A stretch of 6,440 nt of DNA from an uncultured bacterium (GTDB lineage Bacteria; Spirochaetota; Brevinematia; DTOW01): assembly GCA_937928175.1 (NCBI GenBank), contig CALFVP010000157.1, positions 1 to 6,440 on the forward strand, written 5' to 3'. The notes beneath the pieces are model-generated. The model was not told the DNA's origin and ran no database searches. It worked only from the letters and a program-made list of their open reading frames with translations. Both the position numbers and the translations under genes were made by a program. Shown here piece after piece: positions 1-5,645 of this stretch (within the stretch, counting starts at the first letter, position 1; every line of letters starts with the position of its first letter).

Positions 1-546
1 AAAAGTAAGGATGTTTTCTTTTACAGAGATAAGATTGTTGCTTACAGGTATAACGAAGATGTTGAGAAGAGGAGGGGTTTTTACTTTGATTTTGGTATAA
101 CTGCTAATAAGTTTATTGGATTTTTATTTTTTGTTCCTGACAGACTCTTTTTATCTAACTTTTTTCTTCTTGCTATGAAAGGTATAATAAAGAGTTATCA
201 AGTTGAGGAGTTAGTTTATGAGGAGTTAAAAAGTATTGCTGAGAATTTTCTAAAAGAAAGAGAGTTACCGTTGCAAGTTTGTATTACTTCTTTTGAGATA
301 CTTGATGATGGTTTGCTGGTATTTCCTTCAAGTCATTTTAGTGTTTGTGCTTACTTTGATAATGAGTTTAAGGACATTAAGGATAAACAAAAAATTCCTA
401 AAGATGCTATACTGTTTATTTCTAACAATGATATTCCTAAAGATACTGTATCAAAAATTAAATTTGATGGTAATAAAAAATTGTATTTGGAGATTTTGTT
501 GAATAGTGTTGAAAAAGATGATACTTTCTTTTTAGTTTGTGTTTGA
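1..546 (+). CDS. 3' part of a gene; C-terminal domain resembling a degenerate SpoIIE/RsbU (PP2C-type) phosphatase
   Basis: The frame is open from base 1 to a TGA at 544-546, so about 181 C-terminal residues are visible and the true start lies left of the window. An internal ATG at 175 falls within the continuous frame and is not a likely start. I do not recognise it by identity. The order of motifs follows the SpoIIE/RsbU fold: an aromatic-rich GFYFDFG near residue 26, a hydrophobic strand ending in FVPD (about 44-47), a helix LLAMKGII (56-63), a helix rich in Glu and Lys (about 67-86), a strand and turn CITSFEILDDGLLVF, then IPKDAILFIS where active enzymes have pGDxLxLxSDG, and a final DDTFFLVCV where the family ends in DDxTLLVxx. 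The visible length also suits that domain. Several aspartates that bind Mn/Mg in active members are absent, so it may be a pseudo-phosphatase or an unrelated protein. The hydrophobic stretch at 36-58 could alternatively be read as a membrane segment. The gene is convergent with rnc, 25 bases apart. Confidence 0.6.
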   Translation, partial: KSKDVFFYRDKIVAYRYNEDVEKRRGFYFDFGITANKFIGFLFFVPDRLFLSNFFLLAMKGIIKSYQVEELVYEELKSIAENFLKERELPLQVCITSFEILDDGLLVFPSSHFSVCAYFDNEFKDIKDKQKIPKDAILFISNNDIPKDTVSKIKFDGNKKLYLEILLNSVEKDDTFFLVCV

Positions 547-571
547 TGTTTTTAGCGTTTTTTGGTTTGTG

Positions 572-1303
572 TTAGATTTTTAAATTTTTTAGTACTGTTA
601 GAGCGTTTTTGGCTGCTGATTGTTCTGCTTCTCTTTTTGAGAAGCCTTTTCCTTGAGCTATATCTTTATCTTTTAGTGATACTTTTACTGTAAATTCTTT
701 ATTGTGGTTAGGTCCTACTTCGGAAATTATTGAATATTTTGGGTAGGTGTTGAATAGGTTTAATGATACTGTTTGTAGTATACTTTTATAGTCACTTGTG
801 CCATCTTTTATTCTTTTTTCAATAATGGGTAAGAATAACCTTAATGTGAGCTTTTTTGCTTCTTCTAGCCCATTTGAAATAAAAACTGCACCAATTAGCG
901 ATTCAAGACAGTTTGATATTATGGTTCTTTTTCCTCTTTCGTCAAACTTGTTTAGTGGTGGAAATGTTAGAATGTATTTGTCTATTCCTATTTCGATTCC
1001 TATATCGTACATAACTTTTCTGCTAACAACATCGGATTTTATGCTTGAGAGTATTCCTTCGTTGTAGTGTGGATACTTTTTATATAAATATTCACTTATT
1101 ATCATTGATATTACTGAATCTCCTATGAATTCCAGTCTTTCGTTTGATTGGCTTGGTAATGAATTGTATTTGGTATAAGATGAATGTACTAGACAATTGT
1201 GTAACAAATCTAGTTGTTTAAACTTAACTTTTATTTCTTTTTCGAACTTTAGCAATTCTGATATTCTATCTTTTGGTAGTGGGGGTATTTTTCTAAATAT
1301 CAT
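572..1303 (-). CDS. rnc: Ribonuclease III
   Basis: This is the double-strand-specific endoribonuclease that processes rRNA precursors and structured mRNAs in the cytoplasm. At 243 residues it has the usual bacterial length. The catalytic domain (about 1-165) carries the signature NERLEFIGDSV at 54-64, which supplies E55, E58 and D62 (E38, E41 and D45 of the E. coli enzyme), and NEG at 81-83 (E65 equivalent). The second acidic cluster reads ISNCLESLIGAVF: E134 matches the essential E117, but the D114 position is N131. A C-terminal dsRNA-binding domain (about 170-240) ends in GKGFSKREAEQSAAKNAL, the usual RNA-contacting helix. The ATG lies inside the 3' end of lpxD with an 11-base overlap and has no good Shine-Dalgarno sequence, only A-rich sequence, so translation is probably coupled to lpxD. 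No hairpin terminator is visible after the stop. Identity is secure; full activity is inferred. Confidence 0.97.
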   Translation of the reverse strand: MIFRKIPPLPKDRISELLKFEKEIKVKFKQLDLLHNCLVHSSYTKYNSLPSQSNERLEFIGDSVISMIISEYLYKKYPHYNEGILSSIKSDVVSRKVMYDIGIEIGIDKYILTFPPLNKFDERGKRTIISNCLESLIGAVFISNGLEEAKKLTLRLFLPIIEKRIKDGTSDYKSILQTVSLNLFNTYPKYSIISEVGPNHNKEFTVKVSLKDKDIAQGKGFSKREAEQSAAKNALTVLKNLKI

Positions 1304-2330
1304 TTTTGCTTTTGATTTTTTCTATTTCTTCTTCTAATTGTTTTACTTTTTTTAGTAGTTCTGGTAGTTTTGTTTCTGATACGAATATTCTTTTTTGTTC
1401 TAGTGCTTCTCTTGCGGGTATTCCTAGTAATATTTTGTTTGGTGGTACTTCTCTGTCTTCTACTCCTGATTTTGCCATTACTATAACGTTATCTCCTATT
1501 TTTGCGTGATCTACTATTCCCGCTTGTCCTGCGATTATTACATTTTTGCCTATTTCTGTGCTTCCTGCTATTCCTGCTTGAGATACTATTATACAATTTT
1601 CTCCTATTTTTACGTTATGTGCTATTTGGACTAAGTTATCTATTTTTGTACCTTTACCTATTATCGTTTCTCCTATGAATGCTCTGTCAATGCATGAGTT
1701 AGCACCAATTTCAACGTTATCTTCGATTATTACTTTTCCTATGTGTGGTATTTTGTAATGAATTCCGTTGTGTGGTGTATATCCAAATCCGTCTGCTCCT
1801 ATTACTGCTCCAGCGTGAATTATTACATTGTTTCCTATTATCGTTCCTGGATATATTACAACGTTTGGTTTTATTACAGTTTTGTTTCCAATCTTTACAT
1901 TGTACCCTATAAAGACGTTTGAGTATATTAAAACGTTATTTCCTATCTCAACGTTATCTTGTATTACTGAAAAGGGCATTATTGTTGTATTGTTACCAAT
2001 TTTCACGTTTTTACCTATGTAAGCTTTATCTGATATTCCTTCAAATCCAATATCTTCGTAAGGATTGTATAGTTCTGCTATTTTTGCAATTGCGAACTTA
2101 GGATCATCTACCTTTAATAGTGTTTTGCCTCGGTACTCAATATCGTGTGTTACTATGATTGCTGATACTTCTGTTTTAAGTGCTTCTTCGTATTTATTTT
2201 TGTCTATTACAAACGTTATTTCTCCTTTTTTGCCTTTGTTGTATTCGGCAATACCGTAAATTTTTTCGTTTCCATCTCCTTCAACTGTACCTTTTACTAT
2301 GTTAGATAAATTCTCTACAGTGTATTCCAT
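1293..2330 (-). CDS. lpxD: UDP-3-O-acylglucosamine N-acyltransferase LpxD
   Basis: LpxD performs the third step of lipid A synthesis, transferring a 3-hydroxyacyl chain from acyl-ACP to the 2-amino group of UDP-3-O-acylglucosamine in the cytoplasm. From the chosen start the protein has 345 residues (E. coli 341). It opens with the uridine-binding domain (about 1-95, with EITFVIDKNKY in the place of the family's ItFlanpkY). A left-handed beta-helix of hexapeptide repeats of the type IGxNVxI follows (about 100-290), including the GADGFGY segment, and a charged C-terminal helix LKKVKQLEEEIEKIK closes it. The catalytic histidine is H238 in DNLVQIAHNV (E. coli H239), and H275 in IVDHAKIG matches E. 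coli H276. The frame also allows an ATG at 2360, adding ten residues. I prefer 2330 because it has GAAGG seven bases upstream and begins at the family's normal N-terminus. It lies 10 bases after ompH and overlaps rnc by 11 bases. LpxD next to ompH is a common arrangement; rnc as the next gene is less familiar. Confidence 0.97.
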   Translation of the reverse strand: MEYTVENLSNIVKGTVEGDGNEKIYGIAEYNKGKKGEITFVIDKNKYEEALKTEVSAIIVTHDIEYRGKTLLKVDDPKFAIAKIAELYNPYEDIGFEGISDKAYIGKNVKIGNNTTIMPFSVIQDNVEIGNNVLIYSNVFIGYNVKIGNKTVIKPNVVIYPGTIIGNNVIIHAGAVIGADGFGYTPHNGIHYKIPHIGKVIIEDNVEIGANSCIDRAFIGETIIGKGTKIDNLVQIAHNVKIGENCIIVSQAGIAGSTEIGKNVIIAGQAGIVDHAKIGDNVIVMAKSGVEDREVPPNKILLGIPAREALEQKRIFVSETKLPELLKKVKQLEEEIEKIKSKNDI

Positions 2331-2337
2331 ATTTATA

Positions 2338-2342
2338 CCTTC
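2338..2342 (-). promoter_or_regulatory. Ribosome-binding site of lpxD, overlapping the ompH stop codon
   Basis: Minus-strand GAAGG, seven bases before the ATG at 2330. Its first two bases are also the last two of the ompH stop codon TGA (2343-2341), so ribosomes finishing ompH are placed on the lpxD start. This site decides the lpxD start over the upstream in-frame ATG at 2360, which lacks a site at comparable spacing. Confidence 0.75.
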
Positions 2343-2976
2343 AGTATTTTTTCTTAGCATCTTCTTGGACTTTTATCCACTTTTTTATATCTTGAGTTAC
2401 GTCATTTCCTTTAGAGTAGTAAATTAAATTTCCTCTAGTGTCCAATATTATTGAGAATCCGTTTTTATCACCGTATGCCCTTATGTAGTTTATTAGATCC
2501 CTGTATACGTACTGTTTTAGCGATTCTCTGTATTTGTTTAATCTTTCTTCTATGCTTTTAAGTTCACTTCCGTATTTTTCAATTTTTGATTCGTATTCTT
2601 TTGATAGATTAGATAGTTCGGTAGCAATTTGGTAGTCTATATTTGTTTCTTTAGATGCGTTTATTGTATTTGATATTTGTATAATTTTAGACCTAATATC
2701 GTTTATTTCTTTTTTAAGGTTTTCTAATTTTTCTTCTGAGGCTTTTTTGTATTCTGTAAACTCTTTTGCTATTTCTTTTCCTTCTACAAAACTGTCAAAT
2801 ATTTCTACTAAATCTATGATTCCTATTTTTTCTACTCTGCTGTATCCGTTTGTTTTATAGGGTAGTATTATTACTAAAACTACTAGTAAAACGAAGAGAA
2901 AAAACTTGTTTTTTGAAAACTCGTTTTTTGAAAACTTGTTTTTTGGAAACTTGTTTTTTAAAAACTTGTTTTTCAT
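2341..2976 (-). CDS. ompH: OmpH/Skp-family periplasmic chaperone with a repeat-extended signal sequence
   Basis: Skp/OmpH proteins are periplasmic chaperones that hold unfolded outer-membrane proteins on their way to the Bam complex. The 211-residue protein has a hydrophobic export segment (about 26-39, FFLFVLLVVLVIIL) followed by PYKTNG, a possible signal peptidase I region with no lipobox. Next come the typical first strand IGIIDLVEIFDSFVEGKEIAKEF (about 52-74), a long charged coiled coil (about 75-165) and the family's end NGFSIILDTRGNLIYYSKGNDVTQDI. The unusual part is the n-region: residues 2-25 are five five-residue units of the KNKF type, making it about 25 residues long and strongly basic, encoded by a 15-base tandem repeat. 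The start is firm because a GGAGG site lies five bases upstream. It may be cleaved and soluble, or remain anchored as an uncleaved signal anchor. The gene follows the EF-G-like gene after 49 bases and is translationally linked to lpxD. Confidence 0.92.
   Translation of the reverse strand: MKNKFLKNKFPKNKFSKNEFSKNKFFLFVLLVVLVIILPYKTNGYSRVEKIGIIDLVEIFDSFVEGKEIAKEFTEYKKASEEKLENLKKEINDIRSKIIQISNTINASKETNIDYQIATELSNLSKEYESKIEKYGSELKSIEERLNKYRESLKQYVYRDLINYIRAYGDKNGFSIILDTRGNLIYYSKGNDVTQDIKKWIKVQEDAKKKY
2901..2975 (-). repeat. Tandem repeat, 5 units of 15 bp, inside the 5' end of ompH
   Basis: On the plus strand five consecutive 15-base units of the form aaaacttgttttttg start at 2901, 2916, 2931, 2946 and 2961. 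Units 1 and 3 are identical, unit 2 has one change, unit 4 two and unit 5 two. The period is a multiple of three, so gain or loss of a unit would keep the ompH frame and change the basic n-region by five residues (pattern K-N-K/E-F-x). Confidence 0.95.
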
Positions 2977-2981
2977 TTTGT

Positions 2982-2986
2982 CCTCC
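2982..2986 (-). promoter_or_regulatory. Ribosome-binding site of ompH
   Basis: Minus-strand GGAGG, five bases before the ATG at 2976. It is the most canonical Shine-Dalgarno sequence in the window and fixes the start upstream of the repeated KNKF codons. Confidence 0.85.
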
Positions 2987-2992
2987 GTTTTT

Positions 2993-3022
2993 ATGATAAA
3001 TTAAGTTTATATTAATTCACAA
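2993..3022 (-). promoter_or_regulatory. Possible promoter for ompH-lpxD-rnc
   Basis: In the 49-base gap after the EF-G-like gene, the minus strand reads TTGTGA (3022-3017), an 18-base spacer, then TATCAT (2998-2993), matching the sigma-70 consensus at 4/6 and 5/6. Transcription would start about 10-15 bases before the ompH ATG, just ahead of GGAGG. Such matches arise easily in AT-rich DNA, and read-through from the strong upstream promoter is equally possible because no terminator hairpin is visible here. Confidence 0.35.
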
Positions 3023-3025
3023 AAT

Positions 3026-5116
3026 TTATTTTGAGTTTGCTTTTTCTTTTATTTTTCTACCTATTTCTGTTATTTCTTTTTGGAGTTTTTCTGGTGCGAA
3101 GTCGTAGTATGCTAAGTTCATTGTGAATCTTCCTGTTCCTTTTGTTATTGAGCTTAGGGAGGAGGAGTATTTTATCATTTCTGCCATTGGTATGTATGCG
3201 TTTATTATTACTGTTCCGTCTTCTTTCCTGTCGATGCTATTTATTCTACCTCTTCTACTACTTAGGTCTTCTGTTATTGATCCTAAGTAACTTTCTTCAA
3301 CTATTATTTTTACATCCATTATGGGTTCGAGTATTGATGGGTTTCCGTTTTCTAGTGCTATTTTCATAGCGTGCCATCCTGCTATTTGAAAAGATATGTC
3401 TGATGAATCGACTTCGTGGTAAGATCCTTCGTATAGTATGACTCTTACGTCTGTTACGGGGTATTTACCTAGTACTCCTTCTTCCATTGCGCTTAATACT
3501 CCTTTTTCTACGGATGGTATGAACTGTTTTGGTATATGTCCTCCTCTTATTTGATCTACAAACTCAAATCCTTTACCTCTTTCGAGTGGTTCTACTTTTA
3601 TGAATACTTCTCCGTATTGTCCATGTCCACCTGTTTGTTTTTTGTGTTTGTAATGAGCTTCGGTTGGTTTGGTTATAGTCTCTTTGTATGGTATTTTGGG
3701 CGTGTCTAAAGTAAAATCTATTTTGTACCTATCTTTAAGTATTTCTGTGTATACGTTAAATTGAGTTTCTCCTTGACAATGTACTTCTAACTCTTTTGAG
3801 AAATCATTGAACTTCACTATGAATGAAGGATCTTCTTCTGAAAATCTACTAAGTAGTTCTGCTAACTTATCTTCATCACCTCTATTCTTACCAATAACTG
3901 CTATAAAGAATATAGGAGTTGGAAGTTCTAAATGTTTTATTCTGATATCCTCTTTTTTTGATACTAGTGTATATCCTATTTTAACTTCTTCGAGTTTTGA
4001 TACTAAAAATATGTCTCCTGCTTTTACTTCTTGTACTTCTTCTAGAGTTTTTCCAAAAGCAACGCAGGGATGTAGTATTTTAACACTTGATGATGTTTCG
4101 GATATGTAAAATTCATCACCGCTTTTTACATTTCCTGTCCATACCTTAAAGTAAACTATTCTACCAATGTAAGGATCAATTCTCACTTTGAATGGTGTTA
4201 TTATTGTAGTGTTTTCTGTTGATATATCTTCTTTTTCTTCTTTTCCATTTTTTATTACTGTTACTTCTTTGTGTACATCAGGTGAAGGAAATTCTTCAAC
4301 TATTATATCTAACATCCTTAATATTCCTACGTTTGTTAGGGAAGATACTGCAAATATTGGAATGATTTTACCTTGAGTTATACAATTTCTGAGTCCTTCT
4401 ACTATTTCATCTTCAGAGATTGTTTCTCCTGATAGGTATTTTTCCATAAACTCATCGTTAATTTCAGATATGTCTTCAAAGATTTCTTCTCTGTATTTGT
4501 TTACCGTATCGTTATAATTCGATGGGATTTCTAGTTCTTTGTATTTTTTACCTTCATCTTCGTATATTACTAATTTTTTGTGTATTACATCTATTGTTCC
4601 AACGAATTTTCCATTTTCGAAGTATGGGAATTCTAAAGGTACTGCTGTTTTACCGATTTTTGTTTTTATTTTCTGTACAATTTCATCGAAGTTTGAGGTG
4701 ATTGTATCAGATTTGTTTATTATAACGGATTTTGCAACGTGTAATTCATCTATAGAGTGCCATATTCTATCAGTTTCTATAGTTATTCCTCTTTCTCCAT
4801 CTACTACTAAAATGACGTTTTCTACCACCTCAAGTGCCATTTCCATTTCGCCTATAAAATCTATAAATCCTGGGGTGTCTATAAAGTTTATTTTTTTGTT
4901 TTTGTATTCCACGTATGAATAACTACTTCTTATTGTCATTTTCCTTTTTATTTCTTCTGGGTCGAAGTCCATTACGGAAGTTCCTTTGTCAGTGCTTCCT
5001 TTTTCTTTTGTTTTACCAGTCAAGAAAAAAACACTATCTAGAAATGTTGTTTTACCACTTTTGTGTTCTCCTATCACTGCTATATTTATTATGTCCTTAG
5101 TATCGTATACCTTCAT
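3026..5116 (-). CDS. EF-G-like translational GTPase (EF-G paralogue type)
   Basis: From the chosen start this is a 696-residue five-domain protein, about the length of EF-G, which moves tRNA and mRNA through the ribosome. G domain: P-loop GEHKSGKT (16-23), DTPGF (80-84), NKSD (134-137) and a G5-like SSL (258-260). Domain II runs about 300-390 and domain III about 395-470. Domain IV contains GGHGQYGEV and the tip loop GSYHEVDSS (564-572), whose H567 matches the E. coli H583. Domain V holds LSSRRGRI and SSITKGTGRF. It differs from housekeeping EF-G in two key places: the catalytic histidine of DTPGH is F84, and the switch I motif RGIT is RKMT (T61 kept). These suggest the EF-G-like paralogue class (including mycobacterial FusA2), where slow or ribosome-independent behaviour has been considered, rather than the main fusA. 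The frame extends to an ATG at 5167, but that ATG and the one at 5140 lie within the promoter, so 5116 is preferred. Confidence 0.92.
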   Translation of the reverse strand: MKVYDTKDIINIAVIGEHKSGKTTFLDSVFFLTGKTKEKGSTDKGTSVMDFDPEEIKRKMTIRSSYSYVEYKNKKINFIDTPGFIDFIGEMEMALEVVENVILVVDGERGITIETDRIWHSIDELHVAKSVIINKSDTITSNFDEIVQKIKTKIGKTAVPLEFPYFENGKFVGTIDVIHKKLVIYEDEGKKYKELEIPSNYNDTVNKYREEIFEDISEINDEFMEKYLSGETISEDEIVEGLRNCITQGKIIPIFAVSSLTNVGILRMLDIIVEEFPSPDVHKEVTVIKNGKEEKEDISTENTTIITPFKVRIDPYIGRIVYFKVWTGNVKSGDEFYISETSSSVKILHPCVAFGKTLEEVQEVKAGDIFLVSKLEEVKIGYTLVSKKEDIRIKHLELPTPIFFIAVIGKNRGDEDKLAELLSRFSEEDPSFIVKFNDFSKELEVHCQGETQFNVYTEILKDRYKIDFTLDTPKIPYKETITKPTEAHYKHKKQTGGHGQYGEVFIKVEPLERGKGFEFVDQIRGGHIPKQFIPSVEKGVLSAMEEGVLGKYPVTDVRVILYEGSYHEVDSSDISFQIAGWHAMKIALENGNPSILEPIMDVKIIVEESYLGSITEDLSSRRGRINSIDRKEDGTVIINAYIPMAEMIKYSSSLSSITKGTGRFTMNLAYYDFAPEKLQKEITEIGRKIKEKANSK

Positions 5117-5119
5117 ACA

Positions 5120-5126
5120 CCCCCCC
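5120..5126 (-). promoter_or_regulatory. G7 tract acting as ribosome-binding site of the EF-G-like gene
   Basis: The minus strand carries seven consecutive G followed by TGT and the ATG at 5116. GGGGGTG can pair with the anti-Shine-Dalgarno sequence with one G-U wobble. No other ribosome-binding sequence is present in the short leader. It is the longest G/C homopolymer I see in the window. Confidence 0.6.
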
Positions 5127-5138
5127 AATCTAGAAACC

Positions 5139-5167
5139 ATTATAAAAACACTTGTACTTATTTTCAA
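5139..5167 (-). promoter_or_regulatory. Sigma-70-type promoter of the EF-G-like gene
   Basis: The minus strand reads TTGAAA (5167-5162), a 17-base spacer, and a perfect TATAAT (5144-5139). Transcription would begin near 5131-5133, giving a leader of about 16 bases before the ATG at 5116. Both in-frame upstream ATGs (5167 and 5140) fall within the promoter elements, which supports the shorter protein. Confidence 0.8.
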
Positions 5168-5175
5168 TAAAATAG

Positions 5176-5253
5176 TGTAGTTACTTTTTGCTAGTTTGTT
5201 GAATTTTTGTACAAGATAGATATTTTTTGTTTTCTTATGTTAAAATAACTACA
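5176..5253. repeat. Inverted repeats in the divergent promoter region, possible operators
   Basis: TGTAGTTA at 5176-5183 is matched in inverted orientation by TAACTACA at 5246-5253. The left copy lies just upstream of the EF-G-like -35 box and the right copy covers the expected transcription start of the regulator gene. A second, nested pair is CTTGTAC (5151-5157) and GTACAAG (5209-5215), the latter inside a perfect 8-base palindrome TTGTACAA (5207-5214). Being short and AT-rich, they could be chance. No known DtxR, MntR or IdeR operator consensus is recognisable. Confidence 0.3.
5238..5246 (+). promoter_or_regulatory. Extended -10 promoter of the DtxR-like gene, probably giving a leaderless mRNA
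   Basis: TGtTAAAAT combines an extended -10 TG with a 5/6 match to TATAAT. No convincing -35 box lies 16-18 bases upstream. Only six bases separate the -10 box from the ATG at 5253, so transcription would start at or beside the start codon. No Shine-Dalgarno sequence precedes this ATG, which agrees with leaderless translation. Confidence 0.55.
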
Positions 5254-5645
5254 TGGGTAGGAAAAAGAAGGATGATTTAACAAGGGGACTTAAAAAGTAT
5301 CTTAAGGTAATTTCTGATATAGAAGCTGAAAAGGGGGTTGTTAGAGTAAAAGAAATAGCAGATAGGCTAGGCGTTTCTATGTCTTCTGTTTCAACTTCTC
5401 TTAAAAAGTTATCGAGTATGGGGTTTATTGATTATGAAAAACACTTTTTTGTTAAGTTTACATTCAAAGGTAAGTCTTTAGCAGACAAGTTTCATTACAA
5501 TTCTAAAATACTCTATAGATTTTTTGTTGAAGTTTTAAAAATAGACGATGTTACTGCTAAAAAGCAATCTGATGAGATATGTATTGATGTTTTTGATATA
5601 ATTGTACAAAGGATTGAAACGTATTTGAAAAATAGCTTATGGTAG
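5253..5645 (+). CDS. Small DtxR/MntR-like transcriptional regulator with a degenerate metal site
   Basis: The 130-residue protein has the layout of metal-dependent regulators of the DtxR/MntR family: an N-terminal helix LKKYLKVISDIEAEKG, a winged helix-turn-helix (about 29-78, VRVKEIADRLGVSMSSVSTSLKKLSSMGFIDY and the wing FTFKGKSLAD), then the dimerisation helices (about 82-127, YNSKILYRFFVEVLKIDDVTAKKQSDEI). The SH3-like third domain of DtxR is absent, as in MntR. By my hand alignment with Bacillus MntR, ligands D8, E11, H77, E102 and H103 become K15, K18, S84, C110 and I111; only E99 remains, as E108. It probably binds DNA as a dimer, but classical Mn/Fe sensing is doubtful; another signal or a rebuilt site using H81, E108, C110 and D112 is possible. 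It is divergent from the EF-G-like gene and overlaps the next gene by 7 bases, so autoregulation and control of one or both neighbours is plausible. Confidence 0.85.
   Translation: MGRKKKDDLTRGLKKYLKVISDIEAEKGVVRVKEIADRLGVSMSSVSTSLKKLSSMGFIDYEKHFFVKFTFKGKSLADKFHYNSKILYRFFVEVLKIDDVTAKKQSDEICIDVFDIIVQRIETYLKNSLW

Noticed and set aside
293..502. A 69-codon plus-strand frame inside the left-edge gene
   Set aside because: It is a shifted frame of the continuous 1-546 coding frame, and its composition (many Leu, Phe, Met and Lys) looks like a shadow.
547..600. Bidirectional terminator between the convergent genes
   Set aside because: The 25-base gap and nearby sequence are T-rich but I find no stem of useful length or GC content.
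798..1067. Open plus-strand frames opposite rnc, lpxD and the EF-G-like gene (for example 798-1067, 1306-1509, 3807-4109 and 4539-4922)
   Set aside because: They lie antisense to well-recognised genes, have Ser/Phe/Ile-rich compositions typical of reversed A/T-ending codons, and resemble no family.
1500..2030. Repetitive DNA within lpxD
   Set aside because: The repetition reflects codons of the hexapeptide repeats of the beta-helix, not an independent DNA repeat.
2331..2360. Longer LpxD start at ATG 2360, overlapping ompH by 20 bases
   Set aside because: The ten extra residues have no counterpart in the family, and the ATG at 2330 has GAAGG at good spacing.
2901..2976. CRISPR-like array
   Set aside because: Units are directly adjacent with no spacers and only 15 bases long; they are codons of ompH.
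5117..5167. N-terminal extension of the EF-G-like protein from ATG 5167 or 5140
   Set aside because: These ATGs lie within the -35 and -10 elements of a near-consensus promoter, so they would not be in the mRNA. The family's normal N-terminus begins at the ATG at 5116.
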